Part shown: piece after piece, positions 22,700 to 32,950 of the stretch | Position numbering within the stretch: the first letter of the stretch is position 1 | Layout of the letters: every line of letters begins with the position of its first letter | Assembly (NCBI GenBank): GCA_026745465.1 | Contig: JACYXH010000231.1 | Location: 1-64,000 of the forward strand | Direction of reading: 5' to 3' | Origin: Lota lota | Lineage: Eukaryota; Chordata; Actinopteri; Gadiformes; Lotidae | DNA length: 64,000 nucleotides | The notes under the pieces: model-generated | What the model was told of the DNA's origin: nothing | Databases searched by the model: none | What the model saw: the letters and a program-made list of their open reading frames with translations, nothing else | Translations under genes and position numbers: made by a program

Positions 22700-22775
22700 A
22701 AAACACTGTACAGCAGGCATTTCAACCCAGGATCTCATGTTTACTAGTAAACCATTTGGCCAAGCTTGATCTACT
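22700..22775 (-). pseudogene. Possible tRNA relic
   Basis: TTCAACCCAGGATCTCATG and TTTGGCCAAGC recall the Thr gene just left of it, but no full cloverleaf can be drawn. Confidence 0.3.
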
Positions 22776-22967
22776 TCTTCAGTCTTTGACAACGATTCGT
22801 GATGACTCGTTCATTTGATATGTTCAGTCACGAGATGCATGTGTACCATTTGAAGGGAGACCCAAAGAGATACTGTAGGTGTATTAGGCAACTCACCATG
22901 TATACAAACATGGTTGGACCCATCTGTACTGAACGCTTGCGTATAAAGACACAGGCTTCCAAGGCAC

Positions 22968-23040
22968 AGCCCAATGTGGGGCTCAAACCCACGACCCTGA
23001 GATTAAAAGTCTCATGCTCTACCGACTGAGCTAACCAGGC
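22968..23040 (-). tRNA. tRNA-Lys (TTT)
   Basis: 73 bp beginning GCCTGGTTAGCTCAGTCGG. The anticodon TTT is at 23007-23005 in loop CTTTTAA. The acceptor stem pairs with three G-T wobbles. Confidence 0.85.
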
Positions 23041-23326
23041 ATGTCTTACGCATATCTTGACAACAAAGAATAAGAACTGGTAAAGTTTAAATGAGTGGTT
23101 TAAAGTAACCTAGACTGCTTTGTATGCCATATCACTTTGCGTTGATAAGCGATGGACCATGAAACTGCAATAGAAATTTGCCAAAGAATCACACCTTCTG
23201 TGTGGAACCCAACCCTTCAAATCCTAACAAACTCTTGAGTCACGCCCAGATATTCCTTCGCAGAAGCAATATCGTAGTATGTGAAGGACAACTAAGATAT
23301 TTTTATTGCTGATCTAAAGTGTGCCT

Positions 23327-23397
23327 TGCATTGGCCGGGAATCGAACCCGGGCCTCCCGCATGGCAGGCGAGAATTCTACCACTGAACCACCAATGC
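23327..23397 (-). tRNA. tRNA-Gly (GCC), copy 1
   Basis: 71 bp, GCATTGGTGGTTCAGTGGTA with GCC at 23365-23363 and a perfect acceptor stem. It equals the usual vertebrate Gly-GCC gene. Confidence 0.93.
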
Positions 23398-23604
23398 TTG
23401 ATTGATGCAGCATTTTGGCTCACACAATTTGTACAACACACATTTACACCTGCAGGACTCAAATTATTTACTCAGGTCAAGGAATACTGGAACCCCACGG
23501 CTCCTCGTTATCAGTCAGTTTCTGTGAGCAAGAAGTGCTCTTTGATGTACATGACAAACTTAATGAAATTCATGCAACAATGAACTCAACAATTTCTCAT
23601 AAGT

Positions 23605-23687
23605 GTCAGGATGGCCGAGTGGTCTAAGGCGCTGCGTTAAGGTCGCAGTCTCCTCTGGAGGCGTTGGTTCAAATCCTACTTCTGACA
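23605..23687 (+). tRNA. tRNA-Leu (AAG)
   Basis: 83 bp with a long variable arm, acceptor GTCAGGA/TTCTGAC and anticodon AAG at 23639-23641. A truncated duplicate lies at 26890-26934. Confidence 0.88.
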
Positions 23688-23699
23688 GAAGCTTTGAGA

Positions 23700-24600
23700 A
23701 TGGCTAAGGTCATGCAAAATCACTATTGAAATGACCTTTATATATCAAAAATCCATCAAGGTTTAGTTCGCCCTCATCATCTAGATGTGACCTACTGCGC
23801 CAACGAGGCAGCTAGGAGGCCAGTTAGGAGTCCAGTATAGTCCAAAATTGCGGTTGAAATAGATTTTAAGTACAGTAAAACTTGATGTTATAAGGTTACA
23901 TTTTATAGATACATTTTATTGAAAAATATCACTCCTATTGAATATGGTTTTGACAAATGTGCAGTGTGTGGGATTTAGTGCCACCTAGTGTTGGGGTTGC
24001 AGAATGCAACCAACTTTATACTCCCTCCTCTCCGCTCCCTTTCCAACGACGTAGGAGGAACTACGATGGACTGTACTGTCCTGTTAGGTGCCTGTAGGGA
24101 AATCCAAAATGATGGCATCATCCACCACAGCATCGAGTAGAAAAATATGAAAGGATAAGGTTCCTTGCTTGAATTGTTATTTTATTTAGTAATTTAGACT
24201 GTCAGACTATAGGCCATAGCTTGCAAGTCAGATAGCAAATATGATGTTAATTAAAAAAGGCATCCTTTCTACATTAATTTGGCCGTTCTGGGCTACTGTA
24301 GAAAAACGGTGGTCTTAGTGGCATAGAGGAACCACGCCCTATGTGTAAGTACAACAATCTTTCCAGGAAACGAAACCCAAAAGCTTCTAATTTTCATTGA
24401 ATAACACGCTCATTTAAACATACGTAGGACTTTCATATTTTATGTAAGTCAAGTCTTTTCTGCTAGAAGCTACTAGATTCTCTCATAACACACCGTTAAC
24501 ATATTCAGTTATCCTAGAAATCCAGCTTCTTCAAACAGGGTTATGGCATCCGATTTGGTTGATGATTTTACAAAGTGTGATTCTTTGTCGTTTCTAAAAC
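23700..24600. other. Intergenic within the tRNA cluster, no gene recognised
   Basis: No tRNA or supported ORF. 24240-24420 recurs in part at 24665-24840 (for example TTCATTGAATAAC), so a local duplication is present. Confidence 0.45.
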
Positions 24601-24602
24601 TC

Positions 24603-24656
24603 TGTGACCCATGTGAGGGTCGAACTCACAACCTTCAGATTATGAGACTGACGCGT
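24603..24656 (-). pseudogene. Truncated tRNA-Met (CAT)
   Basis: The minus strand has CGCGTCAGTCTCATAATCTG and the T arm GTGAGTTCGACCCTCAC, but the 5' third (acceptor and D arm) is replaced by unrelated sequence. Confidence 0.7.
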
Positions 24657-24922
24657 GCTGATAGCAATTATGATGTTAATTTAAAAAGGCGTCCTTTCTA
24701 CAGCTGTTTGTCCATTCTGGGCTACTGTAGAAACTTGGCAGGCTCTGTTGCATAGAGGAACCACTCCCTGTGAATATGTACGACAATACTTCCAGGAAAC
24801 GAAAACCAAAAGCTTCTCATTTTCATTGAATAACGCTCATCAACACAACATTTAAAGCAAATAAATCCAGACAATGATCTCGAAAGTCCTAACCCACTGT
24901 GGCATTGGTAAATAGATAATGA

Positions 24923-24994
24923 TGCATTGGCCGGGAAACTAACCCGGGTCAAATGCTTGGAAGGCAGCTATGCTCACCACTATACCACCAATTC
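24923..24994 (-). pseudogene. tRNA-Gly (TCC), degenerate
   Basis: GGTGGTATAGTGGTGAGCAT and the TTCCAA loop mark a Gly-TCC gene. The T loop is changed (GGGTTAGTTTCCC) and the acceptor stem has mismatches. Confidence 0.65.
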
Positions 24995-24999
24995 TGGCC

Positions 25000-25570
25000 T
25001 GAGACATTCTGCTCTGAATCGTCTGAACCGACCTCAAATCAAGGTGGAAACTAGATTGCTTGCAAGCCTCCTAGAATAACTCTAGACATTAAGGGTCTTG
25101 ATCTTTCTCAATCCTCTGAACCAGTGTTAAATTTTTCAGCTTCACTTATATGTTGTTTTAAGAACAACTACTTGGAAGACAGCAATGCTAACATCTAATC
25201 CACCAATGCTTTCGGCAGCCAATAACTGAATGATAATAGACACCATGAATTCAACCAAGTTTCAGAGTAGTTGCTAAAGATCATAGTCCTCCAGGTTTGA
25301 AATATAGTTGTCATGGACTCTCTATTTAAACATAAGTGCTGGAAATTGATCCATGGCAATCCATTACCACTCTGGACTCTGAATTCAGCGATCCGACTTC
25401 AAATCTCGGTGGAACCTATTTGCACTGTGTACCTTCGGAAGACATCTCTGCAGGCTTTCTCACATCCGTAATTCACTACCCAGATGTTCAACACAGTTCA
25501 AAATTCCTGTGTTGCTTAAATGTAGTCTAGATCACATTTCTTAACAAATTCAAAATGTTTTATACTTAAG
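25000..25570. other. Intergenic within the tRNA cluster
   Basis: Only small tRNA-like scraps (for example around 25195 and 25390). No gene is supported. Confidence 0.4.
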
Positions 25571-25576
25571 TTGGCT

Positions 25577-25658
25577 GATGGGGTGGCCGAGTGGTTAAGG
25601 TGATGGACTGCTAATCCATTGTGCTCTGCACGCGTGGGTTCGAATCCCATCCTCATCG
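25577..25658 (+). tRNA. tRNA-Ser (GCT)
   Basis: 82 bp with acceptor GATGGGG/CCTCATC. The anticodon GCT is at 25610-25612 and the long variable arm (TGTGCTCTGCACGC) and GGGTTCGAATCCC T arm are intact. Confidence 0.92.
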
Positions 25659-25800
25659 TTTGCATTCACACATCAATTTCGTTTTCATGTAGTAAATGTG
25701 ATGAATCATAGTCATGCGGCTGTCCTTTACCCTGCAAAGAAAATCCAGACCCTCACTTACAAAGACTTTAATCGCTGTGGCAATGGTAAGAAGATATCGA

Positions 25801-25872
25801 TGCATTAGCCAGGAATCGAATCCCGGTCAACTGCTTTGAAGGCAGCTATGCTTACAACTATAACACCAATGC
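25801..25872 (-). pseudogene. tRNA-Gly-derived locus with TCA anticodon
   Basis: Derived from a Gly-TCC gene, but the anticodon loop reads CTTCAAA, so the anticodon would be TCA, which reads UGA. The acceptor stem pairs, while the D arm (TGTTATAGTTGTAAGC) and T stem are worn. Probably a pseudogene. Confidence 0.6.
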
Positions 25873-26245
25873 GGGAGTGAGAAATTACGTACTGTGGATC
25901 GTCTGACCTGACCTCAAAACACGGAGGAACCTTGTTTGGAAGTAGCGGATGCATTGCCACAGGGGCACCACTGTGGCGGTGCATCTGCTGCTGCTGCTGG
26001 CACGGGTTCGGGGGTGGGGGGCACGGTTGGGCACTTGCGCTTGTCTGTTTGGCAAGTATCCTTTGTGTGTGTGAATATGTTTTTATATTCAATATTATAT
26101 AATGTTATGAGTGTTTTTTTCAATTCTGCATTAGTAGACTTTGTTTTTTAATTTTGATTGGGGATGTCTTGATTTGTATATATTGTATATATGACTTTGT
26201 AACTTTGTGAATTAAAAAAAAAACATTAAAAATATTTTAAAAAAA

Positions 26246-26276
26246 GTATCCCAGCCTGTCACGCGGGAGACCTTTA
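26246..26276 (+). pseudogene. tRNA-Asp fragment
   Basis: AGTATCCCAGCCTGTCACGC and GGGAGACC match the anticodon arm of Asp (GTC). Both ends are missing. Confidence 0.55.
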
Positions 26277-26385
26277 GCAAAGGCCCATCGAAATTTAGTT
26301 CGCCCTCATCAGCTAGATGTTTAGAAAGAGGTCACCTCACACACAGTGTTTAGGTTCCAGTTTAGAACTGATCTAAAGTGTTCCT

Positions 26386-26456
26386 TGCATTGGCCGGGAA
26401 TCGAACCCGGACCTCCCGCGTGGCAGGTGAGAATTCTACCACTGAAACACCAATGT
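26386..26456 (-). tRNA. tRNA-Gly (GCC), copy 2
   Basis: A duplicate of copy 1 with shared flanks. The anticodon GCC is at 26424-26422. It has three weak points: an A-C first acceptor pair, a D-stem change (GTGTTTC) and one anticodon-stem mismatch. It may be inactive. Confidence 0.65.
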
Positions 26457-26675
26457 TTGTTCGGTGCTGAATGTTGGCTCACACAATTTGTCCAACACAC
26501 ATTTACACCTGCAGGACTCAAAGTATTTACTCGGGTCAAGGAATACTGGAACCCCACGGCTTCTCGTTATCAATGCTTGCTTTCTCTAGAATTTGGGCTC
26601 CCAGAATTGAATTTGTCGGACACACATTTACAGCTGTAGACGGCAATGCGCTTACTCATTTCGAGGTATTGTCAA

Positions 26676-26747
26676 AGCTTGTTAGTATGGTTGTCAGCAT
26701 ACCTGCCTGTCACGTGAGAGACCTTGGTTCAATGCCCCGACGGTGAG
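26676..26747 (+). pseudogene. tRNA-Asp (GTC), degenerate
   Basis: TTAGTATGGTTGTCAGCAT and GCCTGTCACG resemble Asp-GTC, but three of seven acceptor pairs are lost. Confidence 0.6.
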
Positions 26748-26889
26748 TATTTGATCCTTACCCAACACATAAAATGTTGCGCTTTTTTAGGAGCAGTCGG
26801 TGTCCGTGAGCAAGAAGCAGTCTTTGATTTCCATGACAAGTTTAACAAAATTTACGCAACGATCCACAGTGGTACTTTTCCAATTACGT

Positions 26890-26934
26890 GTCAGGATGGC
26901 CGAGCGGTCTAAGGCGCTGCGTTAAGGTCGCAGT
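26890..26934 (+). pseudogene. 5' half of tRNA-Leu (AAG)
   Basis: Identical to the first 45 bp of the gene at 23605 except for one base. It is cut at 26934, where repeat R begins. The break dates repeat R, or its duplication, to after the Gly-Leu tRNA duplication. Confidence 0.8.
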
Positions 26935-27175
26935 GAGCCAGGTTGCTTCAACCAGCAGTCATCCACACACACTCCCACTAACAGTAAATAATGTCATCAG
27001 ATTCATCAGTACATAATCAAACAATATGAAAAACAAACCAAACAATTTCTGCACAAAACACGGCAAAGAGGTAAAAACAGAACTTCATTTTTGTATTATT
27101 TGTAAAGCCCATTGCAGTATTATTGTATATTGGTAGGCTACTGCTAGTTTTTAACTGTCTCTAACATTGCTTATA

Positions 27176-27214
<39 letters not shown>

Positions 27215-27370
27215 TCTTTCTGAATACCTGCCTGTAAAGGGTGTAACAAGAGGAAGAAACATGATAAAGCAACCAGATGACTCATTGAAGAGAAATGAAA
27301 AAAGAAAATAACCCTGCTATTATAGAAACATAACCCAATACAAAACACACACACACACACACATACACAC
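26935..27370 (+). repeat. Dispersed repeat 'R', copy 2
   Basis: It begins with a part shared with 39440-39560 (CATCCACACACA...CCCACTAACAGTAAATA) and then follows copy 1. It includes a GT run (27179-27211) and a terminal CA run. Confidence 0.7.
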
Positions 27371-27377
27371 ACAGATC

Positions 27378-28025
27378 ATCATTGTCTGTTGTCAATCAGA
27401 AAAATATAGCCCCCCCTCCCTTTTATGAGTCAAACCACGTCAGTCCTGTAACTACAAACACAAAACTATAATGACCATCATCTTTATCAAAAGAGGACAT
27501 TCGTTGGGACACATATTCACTCAACATTCCTTGTCGTTTCTACATGACTTTATTCAACTTAATAAAGTCAGGAGAACGCCTAACAGAAATGTCTAGGATG
27601 AGATCAGCCAGTAGAATGGCCTCACTGTATTCAGAGGAATGAGGACCACCGTTTAGCGCCTTGTTCCCCTGATAGAAACAAAACGTACAGAAACAAAACA
27701 CAAACTAAATCAACAAGTAGTCCAGCGTTCCGTCTGTGGCCGTTGACCGGCACGCCCAACAGGAAGTCGCCCAATGACGTTCCGTTCCGACCGTTATGAA
27801 ACAGAAGACGAGAACAAACGAAGTTCCACATTCAGTGAGCTAGCTTTGGTTAAGTGCACACATTATCGCAGCTGTGATTGTGAGTGTGTGTGTGTATATG
27901 TGTGTATGTGTGTATGTGTGTACGTGTGTGTGAGTGTGTTAGTGTGTGTGTGTGTGTGTGAGGTTGTATGTGAGTGAGTGAGTGAGTGAGTGAGTGAGTG
28001 AGTGAGTGAGTGAGTGAGTGAGTGA

Positions 28026-28103
<78 letters not shown>

Positions 28104-28565
28104 GAGGAGGAGGAAGGTGGAGTGGGTGGAGGACAGGTCCTTGGTGAGGTCGGGGGTGTAGTTGACCCCGGCTGAGCACGCGTTGTTGGTCTTCTTGGAG
28201 AGGATCATGGGGGCCCGCTTCTGTGGTGGAGGAGGGAGGAGGAGGAGGGGGGAGGGGGGAGGAGGGAGGAGCTGGAGGAGGAAGTAGGAGGTGGTGAGAG
28301 AGGGGGTGGAGGAGGATGAGGGAGGAGCTGGAGGAGGAGAAAGTAGAAGGAGGTGGTGAGGGAGGGAGGGTGGGGGAAGAGGAGGACGAGGGAGGAGGAG
28401 GGGAAGAGGAGGAGGAGGAGGAAGGGGAGATGCACACTCCCAACCGTCCAGCAGACTTGAAAGCGCTGCGACCCTCGGTTCATGTCCCAGGTGGAACCAC
28501 TGGGAGGCTCCCACCAAGCCATGCCTTGTCCCTCCTCAGGGCTAACACCTGAAGCCTTGGCAGGA
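27378..28565. repeat. 1.2-kb segmental duplication, copy 2
   Basis: Nearly identical to 14418-15597, but with longer GTGA and GT arrays (27960-28101) and a shorter GGA tract. It ends at CTTCCTCCAG, where the TRIM C-terminal half begins. It contains the second copy of the possible captured exon (28102-28220, minus). Confidence 0.85.
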
Positions 28566-29299
28566 GCTTCCTCCAGACCTTCAGATCCCTGAAGGATCCT
28601 CCACCCACCAGGGACTGGATGACGCTAGAGTTCCTTCCCTCATCATACGTAGGGACCTTGAGGAGATCCCTGGATCAGCTGAAGAAGACACTGAACATGG
28701 AGATGAAGAAGCTGAGTGCTGCTGAACTGAAGAGGGTCCAGCAGTATGAAGTAGATGTGACTCTGGATCCTGATACAGCTCATCCCCATCTCATCCTGTC
28801 TGAGGATGGAAAACAAGTACATGATGGATGTTTGTTGAAGAAACTCCCAGACAACCCTAAGAGATTTACACAATGTATATGTGTTCTCACTAGGCAGAGC
28901 TTCTCCTCAGGAAGATTTTACTTTGAGGTCAAGGTTAAAGACAAGACTGAATGGCATTTAGGAGTGGCCAGAGAGTCCATCAACAGAAAAGATCAGATCA
29001 TATTGACCCCTGATAAAGGTTACTGGACTCTTTACTTCAGAAATGAAAAGTTTATATTTAATGATAACCCTGCTGTCCGTCTCCCTCTGAGAGCTGAGCT
29101 CCAGAAGGTGGGGGTGTTTGTTGATTATGATGAGGGTCTGGTCTCCTTCTATGATGTGGAAGCCAGGGTTCATATCTACTCTGCTACTGGCTGCACCTTT
29201 AGTGAGCCTCTCTATCCATTCTTCAGTCCAGGTCTCTATAATTATAAAGGTATAAACTCTGCCCCCCTGATCATCTCCCCTGTCAATCAAACAGACTAG
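28566..29299 (+). pseudogene. Orphan btr-type TRIM C-terminal half (coiled-coil tail and canonical B30.2)
   Basis: It opens in frame with LQTFRSLKDPPPTRDW, the end of the btr coiled coil. It then runs without an intron through LSAAELKRVQQYEVDVTLDP into a full PRY-SPRY of btr/TRIM39 type (SSGRFYFEVKVKDK; WHLGVARESINRK; GVFVDYDEGLVSFYD; SAPLIISPVNQTD), about 242 codons to the stop. RING, B-boxes and most of the coiled coil are absent. Upstream is repeat DNA joined at TTCCTCCAG. An internal ATG at 28619 could in theory start a B30.2-only protein, but no promoter is visible. It looks like the missing half of gene C, separated by rearrangement. Confidence 0.85.
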
Positions 29300-29689
29300 G
29301 ACCTTTGTTTGATGATAAAATGATCAAACGACCAAAACAACTAATGTTTCATGATTGAGAATCTCTGCTATGTGAGATCTGAGAGAACTGCATTAATGTA
29401 TATGATGTATAATCTGCTGTCTTTTAACAAGGATCAATTTGTTAAGAAAATAACCCTTACTAATATAAAATGTAACCCATTTGAAATTCTTAGATTACAC
29501 TCTATTGTTCAAGTGTAATGCTATAAAATTGTAAAAAGTTGCAGTTGTGTAGAACATGTTTGGATGCTTAGTTTGTATAACATAATCTGTAGTTTTTTTT
29601 AACATTAGTTTATATTTCTTAATCATGAATGACAACATAATGAAATGTCTTTAAACTTTTCTGATTCCAACAATAAATTTTAAAAAATA

Positions 29690-29890
29690 GACTGGGTCAT
29701 TCTCATTGGAATAAGTACATCATCAGTACAATATGTATTCAGTAGAATAGATACATTCTCAGTACAATATGTATTCAGTGGAATACATTCTCAGTACAAA
29801 ATGTGTTCAGTTGAATAGGTAAATGTTCTGTGGAATATGTACATTCTCAGTACAATTTGTATTAAGTAGATTAGGTACATTATCAGGGGG
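29690..29890. repeat. 36-bp minisatellite in TRIM 3' flank
   Basis: About five imperfect 36-bp units with CAGTACAATATGTATTCAGT, as after gene C. Confidence 0.75.
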
Positions 29891-30384
29891 ATAAGAAATG
29901 CACATTTGTTGCCTAAAAACTATATTTTACACATTATGGGATTCATGGAAGGATTCAAATCAATGATCGATTGCACAAGTTTGTAGCTGATGAGCCAGTC
30001 AATGACTTAATGTCCACCATACAACAACCCAACATGTGTTACACCTTACACAAAGGTCACAGTGACTACATGTAAAGATTCACCCCATGTGTGTGAGTAC
30101 TGTGACTGTCTTTTTAGCTCTCCTCTCCATCCTCTCCTCTTAGTTTCTCCTCTCTCCTTCCTCTCCCTTCTCTTCTTCCTCTCTGCTATCCTTTCTAGCT
30201 AATCTAGGATTATGTTAATTCTTGTCATGCAGACACATTGTGTACACATTACAACAGTAAGCATATTTTGATTTGTTTAGTAAAATATTGTACTAGTGTA
30301 TAGTACTTTAACTTTAATTTAGGTATCCCATAATTAAAATAAATTGGCAAAGATTGGTCCATGACAGCTTATGAGTTTACAAGC

Positions 30385-31085
30385 TGTTACGAACCCCGTG
30401 GCTTTAAACGTCTAGGGGGATGGACATGAGACCCGTAACATAATTCATGCAAATTAGGATGATGACATGGAACAGTGAGAACGAAAAACTACACGACAAC
30501 CATAAACTACCGTCAAACATAAAATGTTTATTTGTGAACACACGGTAAAGGTTTGGGAAAAAGGGCTGAGCAGGACCCAAGAAATGAAACTATATTGTAC
30601 AAAACCCCTAAACTGATCTTGCCTGCCTCAAGAACCGCTAAACTACTGCTAATTATAGAAAAATACAGTGGGTGGTCCGCTCAGGTCTAACTAGTGTTTA
30701 TAGACAGTTTTCTTTCTACGGGTAATGTATGCCCAAGGGCAGGTTGCTTAACTTCCCCTTTTCCCAGAAACACACAAAGTTACCAAACAGAGTAACCAGC
30801 AACTTAGTGAATAAACAAAAAACAGGACACCACAGTGTCCATACTCACATACGGAAATAGTCTCTCTTTTTACAACAAACACAACTGACCGGCTTTTATA
30901 CAATGGGATGTGTGATTGAAAAACCAGCAACAGGTGGTGCAATGCAGAGGAATGTTCACTGATTGGTCCACCTTAGCAATCAGCAGACACCTCAACGACC
31001 ACCAATCAGGAACATACAGGACACCTGCTATTAGGGCAGAAGGAGAGGAAACACAAAAAGACAAAGGATACCTGTATCCGTAACA
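30385..31085 (-). mobile_element. Solo LTR (gypsy-like) with 5-bp target duplication
   Basis: This 701-bp insert begins TGTTACG and ends CGTAACA, a TG...CA inverted end. It is flanked by CAAGC at 30380-30384 and 31086-31090. The matching DNA after gene C (about 20040) has the empty site with one CAAGC. On the minus strand a TATAAAAG box lies near 30900 and an AATAAA near 30527, so the LTR reads leftward. No internal retroelement genes are attached. Confidence 0.85.
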
Positions 31086-31125
31086 CAAGCAAATATCATG
31101 GATGTTAGAAATCAAACAATGATCC

Positions 31126-31128
<3 letters not shown>

Positions 31129-31169
<41 letters not shown>

Positions 31170-31213
31170 TACATACACACACACACACATACACACACAC
31201 ACACACACACACA
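31129..31213. repeat. (CA)n microsatellite
   Basis: A CA run with CATA interruptions. The flank to 31740 holds short repeats of CAACCCCACCCAAACATA (31430-31520) and, at 31545-31640, a 95-bp stretch found inverted at 41655-41745. No gene was seen. Confidence 0.85.
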
Positions 31214-31727
31214 AGCAGCTCAAGAGTCAAAAGTAAAGTAAAAGTAAGATAAAGTGATATATACAAAATGAAAATACAAAATTAATTAAAGAATAAAATA
31301 AAGATAAAAACAATGTACACTGAATACTCCTTTCACAGGATACTTGCTCAGTATAAATATAAACCTAATTGCATATGATCATTTGTAAAACAACCCCAAA
31401 ATCATTGTCAGTCAGTTCAATTACATTATCTCAACCCCACCCAAACATACAGTCAGTCATAAATATCAACCCCACCCAAACATAGTCAGTCAGTTAGATT
31501 ATATGATATCAACCCCACCCAAAGCTGAACTCCAACTTGATGCCGTTAAAATTCAAGACACAGTGTAGTGACAACAAGTGTGTCTCCAATTCTCTGAGTC
31601 ATTCAGTCACTGTGGTGAAAGGATGAACACGGTTTAATAAATCTACCTTGAATGAACCTTTCATTATGTCTTGTTGTGGTGTGTGTGTTGAGCACCAAAG
31701 GCTCTTTAACCATTCCAAACACCTACA

Positions 31728-31759
<32 letters not shown>

Positions 31760-31761
<2 letters not shown>

Positions 31762-32950
31762 CGGACACGCCTGACAGTGCTGAGTGACGTCCCTCTTAAC
31801 CCCGGGCCAGTAAACCCGCTCTAGGATTGTGTCCCTGGTCTAGTCCATGCCTAGGTGAGCCTCTAGTACATGGGAATGGGCCATGTAAAGGACTTTGCTC
31901 ATGTAGGGGCGGGGCACCACCAACTGCTGGGTCACTGCTCCCCCCCCCCCCCCCCCCCCCTCTACTACCCGATAAAGCAAGCCCGCCCTGGTGCTGGAAT
32001 GGGGGTGGGGTAGGTTACTCACCGACTCCCGGGCCTGGCCGTCACGGGCGAGGGCGTGGCTCCAGGCGTGCTTCAGGGCGTCGTCCTGCAGTTGGGCGGT
32101 GGTGAACTGCCCGGGCCGGTCCCCCCCCCCCCCCCCCCCCCCCTCTCCCACCCCAAGTCAGAGACCTCTGTGAGTGGGGAGCCCACCGCCTCTCCGGGCG
32201 GGGCGGACTGTTTCGTGGCGGTCACGGGGTCTGGGGGGGGGGGCCTGGGGGAGGCCCCGTGGAGTCCGTGTGGTGGGGCCCTCCCATCGGCGGTGTGGGA
32301 CCGTCCCTCCCGGGGCCGTCGCCCTCTCCGGACGACTCGCCACAGGCGGGTGGGACGGAGTCGGCCGCGTGGCCTCAGCTGGGGTTAGGGGGGCCGGGGG
32401 CCCGGCTAAGGGCTCCTGAGCAGGTGGAAGATGGGGCGGTCTCTCCCTATGAGTGGGGTCTCCGCCATTCCTCTCGGGGTCCCTGGGCGGGGGTCGGCGG
32501 CCTCGGCGGGGGGGGGGGGGAGGGGGGGGGCAATGACGACGTATTGGGCGAGGCTGTGTCCGTAGTACGCTAGGATCGCCCGCTTCAGCGCCGGGTACCG
32601 ACCGGCACGGTCCGGGGTCAGGTCCCGGCTCGAGGAGGGGGGCCAGGATGTGGGGCCGCCAGCCCCCCGGCCAGGCCTCTCTCGGGGCCGTCCTCTGAAA
32701 TAGGCCTCCAGGTCGGCCCCCACTACGTCATCGGGGCCCGGGGCCCGGCGAGGTGCAGGACGGCCTCCCGGAGGAGGGCGGGGCTTTGGGCGGTGTCTCT
32801 CTGGGGGGGGGGGGGGGGGGCGGCGGCCAGGGCTTGGTCCCTCTGCTGACGCTGGCTGGGGGCCGCGGCTCCGTGGGGGTTCTGCATCGGAGGTCTGCTG
32901 TTCACTCTCTCTTCTTTCAAAGGGAACCCCTCTTACTTTGGAGATCAACG
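31760..32950 (-). mobile_element. Gypsy-type LTR retrotransposon remnant (gag piece and integrase zinc-binding piece)
   Basis: On the minus strand 32948-32406 gives a proline-rich stretch and a gag-like segment (AGRYPALKRAILAYYGHS). 32151-31760 gives a pol linker (GLLYRVV), then LVVPRPYMSKVLYMAHSH, HLGMD, an in-frame stop, and RVYWPGVKRDVTQHCQACP, the HHCC zinc site at the integrase N-terminus. Protease, reverse transcriptase and RNase H are missing, so it is an internally deleted, inactive relic. Long C and G runs interrupt it. The gag call is weaker than the integrase call. Confidence 0.65.

Noticed and set aside
31827..32573. Several long plus-strand ORFs in the GC-rich region
   Set aside because: Antisense to the gypsy relic in DNA poor in stops; no recognisable domain.
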